This document shows, one piece after another, positions 24,169-35,352 of a stretch of DNA of 64,000 bases. Each line of letters starts with the position of its first letter. Within the stretch, counting starts at the first letter, position 1. The stretch comes from Polyodon spathula (lineage: Eukaryota; Chordata; Actinopteri; Acipenseriformes; Polyodontidae). The DNA lies in contig NC_054539.1 of NCBI RefSeq assembly GCF_017654505.1, positions 68,949,256-69,013,255 on the forward strand, in the 5' to 3' direction. Made by a program: the position numbers and the translations under genes. The notes under the pieces were generated by a model. It saw nothing but the letters and a program-made list of their open reading frames with translations, had not been told where the DNA came from and made no database searches.

Positions 24169-26394
24169 ACGTTCAGTCACATCCAGCAGGTAAAGAAGCT
24201 TGGTGATGTATTGACATGGAGTCTTCAAGCTACTGGAAGGCCTGTAGGGACCAGGACCTCAAACAGAGTGAGGCATGTTGTAAGTTTGGAGTTACTAACT
24301 GGAAAGAAACAGTTCAGTTCCTCCAACAGGACATCAGATAGAAGCCTGTTGATCTCACAAGCCCAAGTTTAGAACTGCCTGCAATGCAGCATTTGGAACT
24401 GACCTGAAGATCTCACTTGTTTTGTATATCCTGTTTTACTATGTGCTTGATTAACATATCATTTCCATTTCAATTGCCACTGGGAGTGAATTCGGTTCTG
24501 CTGAAATCCAAATTCCAGGGAACAAGTGCCCATGTGACCATCAACAATAAGTATTTAATGGCTCCAAGCTCTTCAGCCTGCGTTAAGGTAGGCCAAAGTT
24601 GAGAGTACAATAAGTCTGTCAATGTAAAAGCTGATGCAGAACAGGGCTTGTTGAGTTGAGCACTGCCAAGAGTACTACGAAAGAGACACAGTCACTGCAA
24701 ACAGTGATGGGAGAACTCTGCTCACAGGTACTCAGTGTACATTCCATAAACTTTAACAAAGTAAGGTCTTTGTTTCTGAAATTCATCAACTGAAATGATT
24801 TGTGTGCTACAGACACTGTATAGCACATACACATTACATCTACACATAGTATAATTAAGAAATAAATTATATTGAATGTAGGTTTAATTCAGAGGTGTAC
24901 AGCTCTTTCTGTTTAAAAAAACTGAGTTTATAAAAAAAAGTATTCCAGAAGGTGAATTATGAACCAAGATGAAAGTAAGAAAATAAACACACTCTCCTTT
25001 CATGAAGGACAAACTGTGGAAGAGCAGGAATGTTTTTGAGATGGTAACTTTAACTGAGTAAAACAGAACACACATTTTATTTAAAAGGAAAATTGCTTTT
25101 TGTAAAAATAAGTAGGTTTATTTAAAACATTTTTTAACTTAAAAAAACAAGCTGGCTGGAGTCAAGCACGGGTTTGTGGTTGAATGAAAGTATAACTCTG
25201 AAAGGATAAGTTCTTCCTTATTGAAAATATTAACTTAGGTCTACTTGATTAAGCTAAATAGAGAACGCTCTAAATACTGCCATTGTTTACATCACTAAAA
25301 TGGTTGATTTAATTGTTAGTTTAATTGATTTGTTTTATTTGGCTGGCCTCAGGCCTTTTGTGTCCTAATAAACCATGAGAACGCTAATAAACAGGACTAG
25401 CAAGTCAATCTGTAAGGGGTAAGTATGACCTGTTCTGAGAACTCTGTCCTTGTTCTGGATGTTTCTGTTGCTAAACAAGGTGTGTTAGCTCCTTGTCAGT
25501 CTGAACCTGTTTAACCCAGCAACCATTCATTATATGCCAGGCATCAGATTTAAATTTATTTAACCTATTAATGCAGACATTAGACATCCTTGTTCCAAAT
25601 GTTTGATTGTAGTCTAACTTAAATCAGTTATCTTAAAATGTCTGACTGCATCCAATAGCATTTCCAATTTAGTATGGCAGAACATGCTAACAATTAAGCT
25701 CTGTTTTGACTTACACTACACTACCATCTAAATCTAACAAATACTGGTGCTCCATGGGACAAATCGGGCCCTTTTCTCAGTATTTAATTCACTCCTGTTT
25801 GTTTTAAAGGAGAAAAAGACCTATCAACTCTAGAAAACTAGCATCAAAGTCATGTGATCGAAGGTCTCCTATGCACTCTCAAGTTGTTTATTCATGGGTT
25901 TAGTACATTACAGTTGAATTTTCATCTTTCTAAAAATAGGAGTTAATTAAAAACTAGGGTAAATGTTTTGAAAATTTCACCCATAGTGTTTATTCCAAAC
26001 TTTAATTTACTCCAACAGTATGTTCTGACAGGATAACAATCCCATGTTAATGCTACAAAATGAGAAACCAGCAACGTCCACCCCATCATTTTAAATGAAT
26101 CTATGTTTCTATCGAGGGCTTTGGGATCGACATTATTAAAGGCACTTTTAAAAAGTGTAATACGAGTGAATTTACTCTGCTCTTAAATTGAGATGTTCCT
26201 TTGGGAAACAATACAAAGAATCTTTTAGAATAATAAAAAAAAAAAAAAACACCACATAAGTAAAAAGGGTTCCTCTTTCTCTCCCTCTCTCTGAGGCTAA
26301 ATATCCTGTTGTTCAGATCTTCAGGGTATTTCCAGCAGTGCACAAAGCCACATCCTATTAGATCACTTGTATATCCTCAATTGAGCTAGTGCTA
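24169..26394. other. Intergenic, nothing recognised
   Basis: 2.2 kb without recognised coding or repeat structure, except short A/T runs. Confidence 0.7.
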
Positions 26395-26468
26395 TGCTTT
26401 TTTATTTTTTGGTATTTTTTGTATTCAACTGTAAGTTGCCCAGGGTAAGAAATAAATACCAGTAATAA
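26395..26468 (+). repeat. Retroelement 3' tail fragment
   Basis: TGTAAGTTGCCCAGGGTAAG followed by AAATAAATA resembles the common fish retroelement tail (TGTAAGTCGCCCTGGATAAG-type). A related tail lies inverted at 39.9 kb. Confidence 0.4.
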
Positions 26469-27039
26469 ATATGTGAGGGAGAGGTTCTGGTGGTGGCAGA
26501 ACAGAATATTGTGAGATTTGAAGGAGTCTGGAAATTCAAAACGGCTTAAAAGATTCTGTTGCTGGTTTGGTTAACAACACAAAAAGAGCTGCTTTCACAG
26601 AATAATCCTTTCCCACTGCTTGTCTCAATAGGCCAGTTAGCACAGATGACATGTCAAAGCCTGTCTCCTGCAGAGTCAGCCTCAGTCTGGGTTGGTTCAA
26701 AGGACTGCTGATAATGTGTGTTAAAAAAAAAAAAAAGCCTAGTGCAAAGGATGTCTAGTTCCAAAAGAAAAAGGATTACCCCTGAGACTGTGCTGTCAGT
26801 GTGGCACGATATTGCAGCATGTAAACCAAACAAAAGGTCTTGCCATGACCCATGGATGGATTTGCAGCTGACTGTGATAAGTTCTGTTGGTAGTCTCTAG
26901 AAACAACATTTTCCATGATGCACTCATGATAAGACATGTCTCATTTATTTTCTGAAATTACATCTGTTTCCTATTTTCCTTTGACTTTTAATTAACATTG
27001 ATTTTATTTATTGCTTGTTCTTTGTACTGGCATATTTAA

Positions 27040-27193
27040 CTTAAATGAACTTGATAAAACTTGATAAGTGGAAAACCCAGGCCGTTGAGTCACCACAGCA
27101 CAGGTGTTCCAGATCTTTAGCCACTGATGATGTAAAGACACCTATAGAACCTGCAGGATTGGGTTTCTCCGGTACCAGTGTTGGAGACCCCTG
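27040..27193. mobile_element. Truncated copy of the hAT-type MITE family
   Basis: CCTATAGAACCTGCAGGATT and the terminal GTGTTGGAGACCCCTG parallel the right end of the element at 52.75-53.08 kb. Only that half is present. Confidence 0.5.
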
Positions 27194-27598
27194 CTGCATA
27201 TGAGAAATTGTGCTGAACCTTGCCAGCACAAAGGCTTACCAGCAATCTATTTCACAGCAGGGGTTAATTGATAGCTATTATCATTACAAATTGCAACTAC
27301 AGGTAATAATGCACCAGTTTCCAATGCATTTGTTTCCAAGTGTTTGTTTAAATTACCAACCTCAAATAAATAATACTTTCCTGTTTGGTACTATAAGAAT
27401 GTTCAGAATGCTTTGACGGAAAGACTGTTATCAACGAACAAAATACCAAGGTCTTTTTTAATGATCTACTCAGCAGGGATCGAAGCACATTCACTTGAAA
27501 CAGCAGGGGCAAACATACCATCACCCCTTATTAGCATCGCTGCATCATTTTCACATGCTGGCAAGATTTTAAATGCTAAAATCATCTCTCTAAGAACC

Positions 27599-27703
27599 CT
27601 TATAAAAGTTTACCCAGGTAAGTTGGCACTGTAGCTTTGCACCATGCTTTCACTGTGCTTTATTACACTTTGCTATGTTTTTACTATGGTAAACTTTTAT
27701 AAG
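27599..27703. mobile_element. Small hairpin MITE
   Basis: A perfect 16-bp inverted repeat, CTTATAAAAGTTTACC at 27599-27614 and its complement at 27688-27703, encloses 73 bp. No duplication was verified. Confidence 0.5.
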
Positions 27704-28897
27704 TGCACAGCAGGTATGCCAGAGATTTACTGTTAACTTTTCCTGCTGAAAGCAACCCATGTTAGAAATGCCACATTTGATTACTGTGATAACTATGCTT
27801 TTTCATACCCATACCAAGTTTAAGATTTACCGCTTTTAATCACTAAACTAGAATCAGATGTGTGTGTTCTTTCTGTCTGGCTTTAATTGTTAAAAAGGTT
27901 TAAGTAGACAACATTGTATCAATCCTATTTAAATCTGATGAGATCACAATGCAGTGACATCATTGTTGTTGAGCAGTAAACAATTTCATGGCACGGATTC
28001 TGTACCTGACTGACTTATGTATTATTTTGGAAACCACTTGGTCTGGTTTTGATGACACTGTGTTGGTATTGTATGATGAAATGCTTTTCCACATGGCAAC
28101 CAGCTTTGCCATGTACAACAATGTGTTGTTTTATTATTCTTGGCAGGGATTAAGTAGAAATACTAAAAGAAGCATAATAAATTCACCAGTTTAAAATATG
28201 GTAAACAGTAGTCTTGAGTTAACAAAGCTACAGTTTTTAGAAATTTAAAAAATGAAAGTGCTTTATTTACAAGCAATAAGAAAATGTCCACTAATAAACT
28301 TGAATCATAGCAAGGATTACTAAAACACACATGACACATGATTCTTATGTCAGCACTGAAGTTTACCAACAATATTCAACAGGTTCTAATGACTGTTGTG
28401 TAACTGCAAACACTGGAGCTGAACTTGGTAGAAATGTTTTTGAGAAAGGGCCTGGTTCCCGTTTTTTCCAGTATGCTCATGGAATTTAAATTACTGTCTG
28501 CACGTGCTGCTTTGAACAAAGTATGCTACTCTATTGAAAGGAGTCATGTTACAGAGGGAAAAGTACAGGGGAATAACTTTCAACTTTAAACTATCTCTGT
28601 TGTCTAGATATGAATAAGCCACATGCCAAAACACTGGAAGAAAACAAACAGGAAGCTGCAACTACTGTTTAAGCATGGACTTTGACATGCTTGCACACAT
28701 CTCTGTGAGGTGTCCTTGAAAGCATTATCCGTGGCCAGGAGGGGAGATAATGGCTGTAGAAGTGGCTCTAGAGCAAGTTTTTTGCTGCTGCAACTAACTT
28801 TGACAGATGGCTTTAGTGGATTATCCTAGTGTAGTGTAAGATAAAGTTAAGCCTGCTATATCGTGTTGTTTTGTGTGGTATTGACATGTCGAAAATG
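27704..28897. other. Intergenic, nothing recognised
   Basis: 1.2 kb of AT-rich sequence. I see no conserved coding segment. Confidence 0.7.

Positions 28898-28950
<53 letters not shown>
28898..28950. repeat. (TA)n left of Tc1-like element
   Basis: About 50 bases of near-pure TA ending directly at the transposon terminus. Confidence 0.97.
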
Positions 28951-28956
<6 letters not shown>

Positions 28957-30513
28957 GTGCAAAAGTTTTAGGCAGGTGTGAAAAAATGCTGTAAAGTAAG
29001 AATGCTTTCAAAAATAGACATGTTAATAGTTTATATTTATCAATTAACAAAATGCAAAGTGAGTGGAAGAAAAATCTACATCAAATGAATATTTGGTGTG
29101 ACCACCCTTTGCCTTCAAAACAGCATCAATTCTTCTACGTACACTTGCACACAGTTTTTGAAGGAACGACGGCAGGTAGGTTGGCCCAAACATCTTGGAG
29201 AACTAACCACAGTTCTTCTGTGGATTTAGGCAGCCTCAGTTGCTTCTCTCTCTTCATGTAATCCCAGACAGACTCGATGATGTTGAGATCAGGGCTCTGT
29301 GGGGGCCATACCATCACTTCCAGGACTCCTTGTTCTTCTTTATGCTGAAGATAGTTCTTAATGACTTTTGCTGTATTTTTGGGGTAGTTGTCATGCTGCA
29401 GAATAAATATGGGGCCAATCAGATGCCTCCCTGATGGTATTGCCTGATGGATAAGTATCTGCCTGTACTTCTCAGCATTGAGGAGACCATTAATTCTGAC
29501 CAAATCCCCAACTCATTTTGCAGAAATGCAGCCCCAAATTTGCAAGGAACCTCCACCATGCTTCACTGTTGCCTGCAGACACTCATTCGTGTACTGCTCT
29601 CCAGCCCTTCGGTGAACAAACTGCCTTCTGCTACAGCCAAATATTTCAAATTTTGACTCATCAGTCCAGAGCACCTGCTGCCATTTTTCTGCACCCCAGT
29701 TCCTTTGTTTTCATGCATAGTTGAGTCTCTTGGCCTTGTTTCCACGTTGGAGGTATGGCTTTTTGGAAGGCCACTTCTAACCAGACTTTTCCGGACAGTA
29801 GATGGGTGTACCAGGCTCCCACTGTTTTCTGCCAATTCTGAGCTGATGGCATTGCTGGACATCTTCCGATTGCGAAGGGAAGTAAGCATGATGTGTCTTT
29901 AATCTGCTGCAGTAAGTTTCCCTGGCCGACCACTGAGTCTACGGTCCTCAACGTTGCCTGTTTCTTTGTGCTTCTTCAAAAGAGCTTGGACAGCACATCT
30001 GGAAACCCCTGTCTGCCTTGAAATTTCTGCCTGGGAGAGACCTTGCTGATGCAGTATAACTACCATGTGTCTTGTTGCTGTGCTCAATCTTGCCATGGTG
30101 TATGACTTTTAACAGTAAACTGTCTTCAGCAACCTCACCTTGTTAGCTGAGTTTGGCTGTTCCTCACCCAGTTTTATGCCTCCTACACAGCTGTTTCTGT
30201 TTCAGTTAATGATTGTGTTTCAACCTACATATTGAATTGATGATCATTAGCACCTGTTTGGTATAATTGTTTAATCATACACCTGACTATATGCCTACCA
30301 AATCCCTGACTTTGTGCAAGTGTACCTAGAAGAATTGATGCTGTTTTGAAAGCAAAGGGCGGTCACACCAAATATGGATTTGATTTAGATTTTTCTTCTG
30401 TTCACTCACTTTGCATTTAGTTAATTGATAAATATAAACTATTAACATGTCTATTTTTGAAAGCATTTTTACTTTACAGCATTTTTTCTCACCTGCCTAA
30501 AACTTTTGCACAG

Positions 30514-30516
<3 letters not shown>
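28951..30516 (-). mobile_element. Tc1-like transposon with >200-bp inverted repeats
   Basis: The left end AGTACTGTGCAAAAGTTTTA and the right end (30497-30516, inverse of the same motif) begin an inverted repeat that stays alignable for about 200 bp with few mismatches. Both arms include ATATTTGGTGTGACC. The arms enclose a minus-strand transposase relic. The element of about 1.57 kb is embedded between two (TA)n tracts. Confidence 0.92.
29135..30096 (-). pseudogene. Tc1-like transposase, broken
   Basis: It starts MARLSTATRHMVVILHQQGL with a helix-turn-helix (LSQAEISRQTGVSRCAVQAL) and a GRP-type motif (LSGRPGKL). An in-frame TAA at 29899-29901 is followed by same-frame coding (RHIMLTSLRNRKM). 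Further frameshifts separate this from the catalytic segments ILQHDNYPKN and SPDLNIIESVWDYMKREK (about 29240-29330). It is not functional as read here. Confidence 0.9.
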
Positions 30517-30589
<73 letters not shown>

Positions 30590-30592
30590 TAT
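30517..30592. repeat. (TA)n right of Tc1-like element
   Basis: About 75 bases of TA, mirroring the tract on the left side of the element. Confidence 0.97.
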
Positions 30593-33500
30593 CAACTATG
30601 CAATTCGCAAATGAACAAGAAAAGGACAACACCTAACCTGGCCTTTTGAGTATGGTAAATCCATATTGGGACATAAGCATAAATTCATGAGGCAAGAGCA
30701 TGCTGTTCTGTGTTCCAGATGATTTAGCAGCCCACTGGTCATTGTTCAATAGTTAGACTTCTAATTATATCACGTTTTATCATCTATCTGGGGTCTCCTA
30801 ATAAAGGCCATAGCCTGTGTCTGGCTTCATTCCCACTGATACACTGGCTCTTTCAGAGAGTTTGGAGTGTGAAAACAGCTGTTTAGACCCAGGATAGGAT
30901 TGCTGCTGAGCGCAGTCACCAGGGAAGCTCATTGTTTTGCCCAATCAGATCAGTTCTTGAGGACTCCATCTGTGAGCAAGTGGCAGATGAGAAATCTGGG
31001 TCAGATAAACACACAGCTTACTACCGTCAAGAAATGCATGTCACATTTACTGTTTGTGTACGCTGCTTTAAAAAATGACCAAATCACGCCTGATGTCAGT
31101 TTTATTTTGAACTCACTTTCTGAGCTATTGATCTAATGACACAGAACTTGGTGTGTGATAGGGTAGCATGCATCAATAACTGATGTTTACTTTATATGAA
31201 AAATAACTATAATATGCCTGTATATAGTTGGCAAATCATTCTGGAATTCCTCCACACCCCCATTTGAATTACTGAATCTATTTTATTCTATTTTATTGAT
31301 GTAAGCCGAGGCAAAACTTAATACTGATGCTGTATGGAAACAAAAGCTATCTTCACCAACCTAACTTATTGAGAGAACCTAAGAACAACTTTCACAGACT
31401 TTAAAGTATCCCCAAATGTGTTACCAACGTTATTTTCTTGTTCTTTTTTTTATCATAACTCCCACTCACTTATAAAAGATTTTCTCTGATCTATTTGCAC
31501 AGTAGAGCTGCACACCTTTCCTTGACAAAAGGATGTGGTAGCTGAGGGATTATTAAAGCAAATAAATGCACAGTAGTCATGCGATTATGAGAGGACAGGA
31601 GGAGGAGCCCAGTCTTAGACCACATAGACGTCAAGCTGTAAGGCCTGCAGACTCCCAGCTAGTTCAAATGGTGATATAAACCCTGTTAACACCAGATATC
31701 TTCATTAGTGTGAAGCAAAGCCTCTTTTACACCAGCATAAGGCTGTGAGACAGAGGATTAGCTCAAACCTACACTCTTAACAACCTATTTCCTATGTGTA
31801 TTTTAAATAGATTTGTGAACCACTAGCCCAACCCTGATAGCTGGTCTCAAAGGTATTGAAGTTATTAGTTGTGTTAGTGCTATTTAACCCAGGCCACAGC
31901 GCTTTCTTACACTCCCTTTCAGAATAAGGCATGTAATCACAGGACAGAGGAGTGAAAGCATTTCTACCCATAATGCACAAGAGAAAGCATTTCTACCCAT
32001 AATGCAGTCTTGTGAAGTCCTGTAATCAGTTCTGAAGACTGGAAGTTGGTTCAGTCATCCCGCTTCTAAAGCGTGTATCAAAGTATTCATTTCACACTAG
32101 TTATTTGGTCATGTCGCAGTATTGCAAATAAAAGTGAAAGACAAAAAGGACTGAATAAAGAAATACAGTAAAACAGCAATACAACATTGAAAAATAAATT
32201 ATGCGACTTTTGTATATAATATCAACTTAAAAATAATAAAGTATATAACATTTATACATTAATAATCTGTATTGCAATCTCTGGATTGCAGGTGTCTTTC
32301 TTTTGAAAGAATGTACTCACTTTTCCCTGCCGTCTCTCAATTAGCTGAAGGGGTTCTCAAAACAAGTTTTGTATCTCATAGCATACTTTGTCACGTAAAC
32401 ATCATTTATTGATCAAAAACATTTTTTCAAGAAACAAGTACGCCTGTAACATACTGTACATACTGCAGCTCGAAAAGTAGGTCACCACACCCTACAATAC
32501 ACAGCAAGGACACGTTTGCTAAAGAAGGTCCATACCGAGTTTCATTACAATTCAATTTGCAGTTGTCTAAGTATGCGACACCCCTGTTGCTGAGAGGGGT
32601 AACAAATACCAGTGAAAAGAAAGCACTTGTGTACTTTATAAGGTTACAGTATAAGGCTATGCCTTGGGATTCGCTAGGCTCTGCCTCCCCCTGCAAGGTG
32701 TTGGTGCTTCCTGACACAGCAATGCAATTTGTGTCATTTGATCCAGTTAGAACTAGCCTGAAACATTATACTTGCCATGGTTTCAAAGACTACGTCTATC
32801 CAATAGGCTATTTTGTTCAAGAAGGCTCAGACACATTTGGGTCACAGAAAGGACATTTGACAAGTGCAGTTGAAAATTGAAACTGCTCTACATTTTACAA
32901 AGTATTATATTACATAGGGTTTTGGGTTGTTGTTTTTTTTTTGCATAACGGAAACATTTGATAATTGAATGTGTTTTTATTTGTTTAAAATATAGACTTA
33001 TGTGCTTTTATTAATCTACCTGTACACTAAGCTGTGTGTCTACTGTTGAACCTGGATTAATGCAGTGGTTCAGACACCATCTGCCTGATTAGACTGAAGG
33101 AAACTATTTAAAACAGGAGTAGCAACATGTGACAAACAAATGGCCTTTAACTAGGTCATTTTCTTAAGGAGTGAGTGAGAGAGGGGTTTACCTTGATAGT
33201 TGGGAATTTGAAGGTTGTGGAAGTTGGTCAACAACATCTGAACAGGATCACATGCACAAAATAACTCCACATCACCTAACCTACACACAAGTGGAGTGGG
33301 CAAACATATACATGAAAATCGTCCACATAATAAATGTGCTAAAGCATCAGTATTGAAAACTGATGGGTATATGTAGACATATAATTTAGTCTATTAATTA
33401 ATAAACCTGTCAGAAAAAAATACATGTTATTATATTTGAATATACATGTAATTAAACTTGAGGTTTGCTACCATCATATGCTAATATCTACGACAGTATT

Positions 33501-33599
33501 TATTAAATTACTTAATTGGTTACTATCTATTGCCCATCACAATTTTACAATAATCTTTCTTCTAATGTGCGCACTGTAGAGTTATTGTAACTGGTTTGG
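30593..33599. other. Intergenic upstream of ODC1, nothing recognised
   Basis: 3 kb of AT-rich sequence. A short direct repeat, GAAAGCATTTCTACCCATAA at about 31957 and 31984, is the only structure noticed. It may hold distal ODC1 regulatory sequence, which I cannot show. Confidence 0.65.
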
Positions 33600-33607
33600 T
33601 GACGTCA
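33600..33607 (+). promoter_or_regulatory. ODC1: Consensus CRE (TGACGTCA) in ODC1 promoter
   Basis: A perfect palindromic cAMP response element lies 107 bases upstream of the TATA box. ODC1 is known to be induced by cAMP/PKA through CREB/ATF sites in mammals, so its position and identity fit. Confidence 0.75.
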
Positions 33608-33713
33608 CAATAGGAAGTGTGTGTCTCTTTCTGAACTCGTGGCCCTGGCAGCAAGAGCGAACCGATCAAGGCCGGTTTCAGCTGGCGCGTTACCATGGAC
33701 ACCGCAGCAAGGA

Positions 33714-33720
33714 TATAAAA
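33714..33720 (+). promoter_or_regulatory. ODC1: TATA box of ODC1
   Basis: TATAAAA lies in a GC-richer block (33640-33730). Transcription should start about 25-30 bases downstream, near 33745. Mammalian ODC1 promoters are also TATA-containing. Confidence 0.8.
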
Positions 33721-33811
33721 CCGGCGTTTTGGTATTTGTTCATCACAGTTGAAATTCTTTTTGTTGGAGGCACTTGTGTCATTTTTTTTTCATTTAAAAG
33801 ATTCTCCGCTA

Positions 33812-33841
33812 ATGGACAAACTCTTCGTAAATGCTTTTTAA
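33812..33841 (+). promoter_or_regulatory. ODC1: ODC1 upstream ORF 1 (9 codons, exon 1)
   Basis: ATG at 33812 encodes MDKLFVNAF followed by TAA, wholly within predicted exon 1. Mammalian ODC mRNAs also carry a short inhibitory uORF in a structured leader. Its effect here is inferred. Confidence 0.5.
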
Positions 33842-34019
33842 GGTAAGTCTTTTATTCAGTTCGCTTTACATGTTCAATTAAGTTTAAACATTTAAGCGTG
33901 ATATCGAGTACACGCGTGAATGACATGTGTATAGGTATGCGTGGTTTATTTTTATTTATTTATATACTTTTGTGTTGAAACAAAGTACCTGTATAAAACT
34001 ACTCGCTGGTCTCGCTGTT

Positions 34020-34500
34020 CGCCCTCTTCAACTTCTCAAATGCCTTTAGGTGTTCTCCCAACCCCGCAACACCCCCGCTACCCGTCTGCTTCACACTCTC
34101 CGCTAGCTAACTCTCTGCTCGCATCCTGTTTTTGAGACCTTTTGCGCTTTCCTATCGCTCTATATTCATCATGCTGCCCCTTCCTATCAACAATCCCTCG
34201 TGTTTCCTTATGTTCCCTCTCCGTACATACTGGCGGACTTTGTTAATGCCTTCTCTCCACTCTCCTTCCTCCCGTGCTCGCCCCTTCTCACGCAGCTACC
34301 GGTTATCCACAGGATGTTCAGTTTCTTACTGCTTTCCGCCGGCTTCTCAAAACCCAGTTGTTTTATTTGTACATTTCTATTTTAATACCTCCTTGTATTT
34401 TTCGTTTTATTTCGTGTGTTTTGCTTTTAATTTGTATTGCCAGTAACTCTTTTTTTTTCTGCAAATCCCTTTGGATAAAGGCCCCTGATTAATAAAAATA
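34020..34500 (+). mobile_element. Retroelement (LINE-like) 3' fragment in ODC1 intron 1
   Basis: A CT-rich, codon-like stretch includes a frame reading LTAFRRLLKTQLFYLY, resembling the C-terminal end of LINE reverse-transcriptase ORFs. It ends with CCTTTGGATAAAGGCCCCTG and an ATAAAAATAATAAT tail. The reading frames are broken. Confidence 0.45.
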
Positions 34501-35212
34501 ATAATCTGTAGTTAAATAACTTTATAAAATCCTTGCTAATAAATGCGGGCCATAAGCGTGGGTTTTTGAAGCAGGCCTAATACGCCGATATGCCACAAAT
34601 TTATAATCTGCTTTCGGAAACTATTAATCTAAACTGTTATATAGACTTCATTAATTGTAGAGCATTATAAGTTATACGGACGTGGCAAATACGGTTCTCA
34701 AATTATTTTGTGTGTGTAAGTGGTCTCATTGTGTCCAAGATTAACACATTTTTTATAAAATTTGGTAGCGCAGTAGTGGGCTCCATTTTGAACACTGCTA
34801 CCGGTAGGTTTCCATGAGGCGAGTGTAACGTGTCCTAATGTACGTGATTGGCGCTTCTGTAAACCACCGGTATCTTGTTTGCGCTGACGTGATTAAACTT
34901 AAGGCATAATCAGTAATGTCTGTCATTTTCACTACAATCCATTAAGCTTCGTCATCCTGTCTTACAGAACGCTCCTTTCAAGAAAGTGTACAACGGCTTC
35001 TCAGAGGGCCTAGGCCTTGCCTTGTATCTGAAAGAATTTAACTTCACTGGAGAGCCGCCTTGGTAGTAACTGAACACTGTGCTACGATTCCATCTCTTTC
35101 TTGTCCATGTAAGTTAAGGCCAGTTTGCTACTTGCCATATATATATACACATTTCTCATAATCAACTCTGCCTTTTTAACATTCCCTTTTCCCCCTCTAC
35201 AGTTTGTTGCAT

Positions 35213-35352
35213 TTGTCTGAATTGGTAGATCTCCAGTCATATTCAAGAACATGAACGGCTTCAGCACTACCGATTTTGACATTACCTTCCTTGATGAGGG
35301 CTTCTGTGCCAGAGATATTGTGGAACAAAAAATAAACGAGGTCTCCCTTTCA
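35213..35352 (+). CDS. ODC1: ODC1 exon 3 (start codon at 35251)
   Basis: The first 38 bases are 5' UTR; codons 1-34 follow ([20 protein letters not shown] then [14 protein letters not shown]). The ATG has A at -3, and coding exon length matches human. The donor is GTAAGT. Confidence 0.94.

Noticed and set aside
32427..32880. Overlapping open frames on both strands (96 and 107 codons)
   Set aside because: No recognised domain, no splice or promoter context, and AT-rich. Most likely chance.
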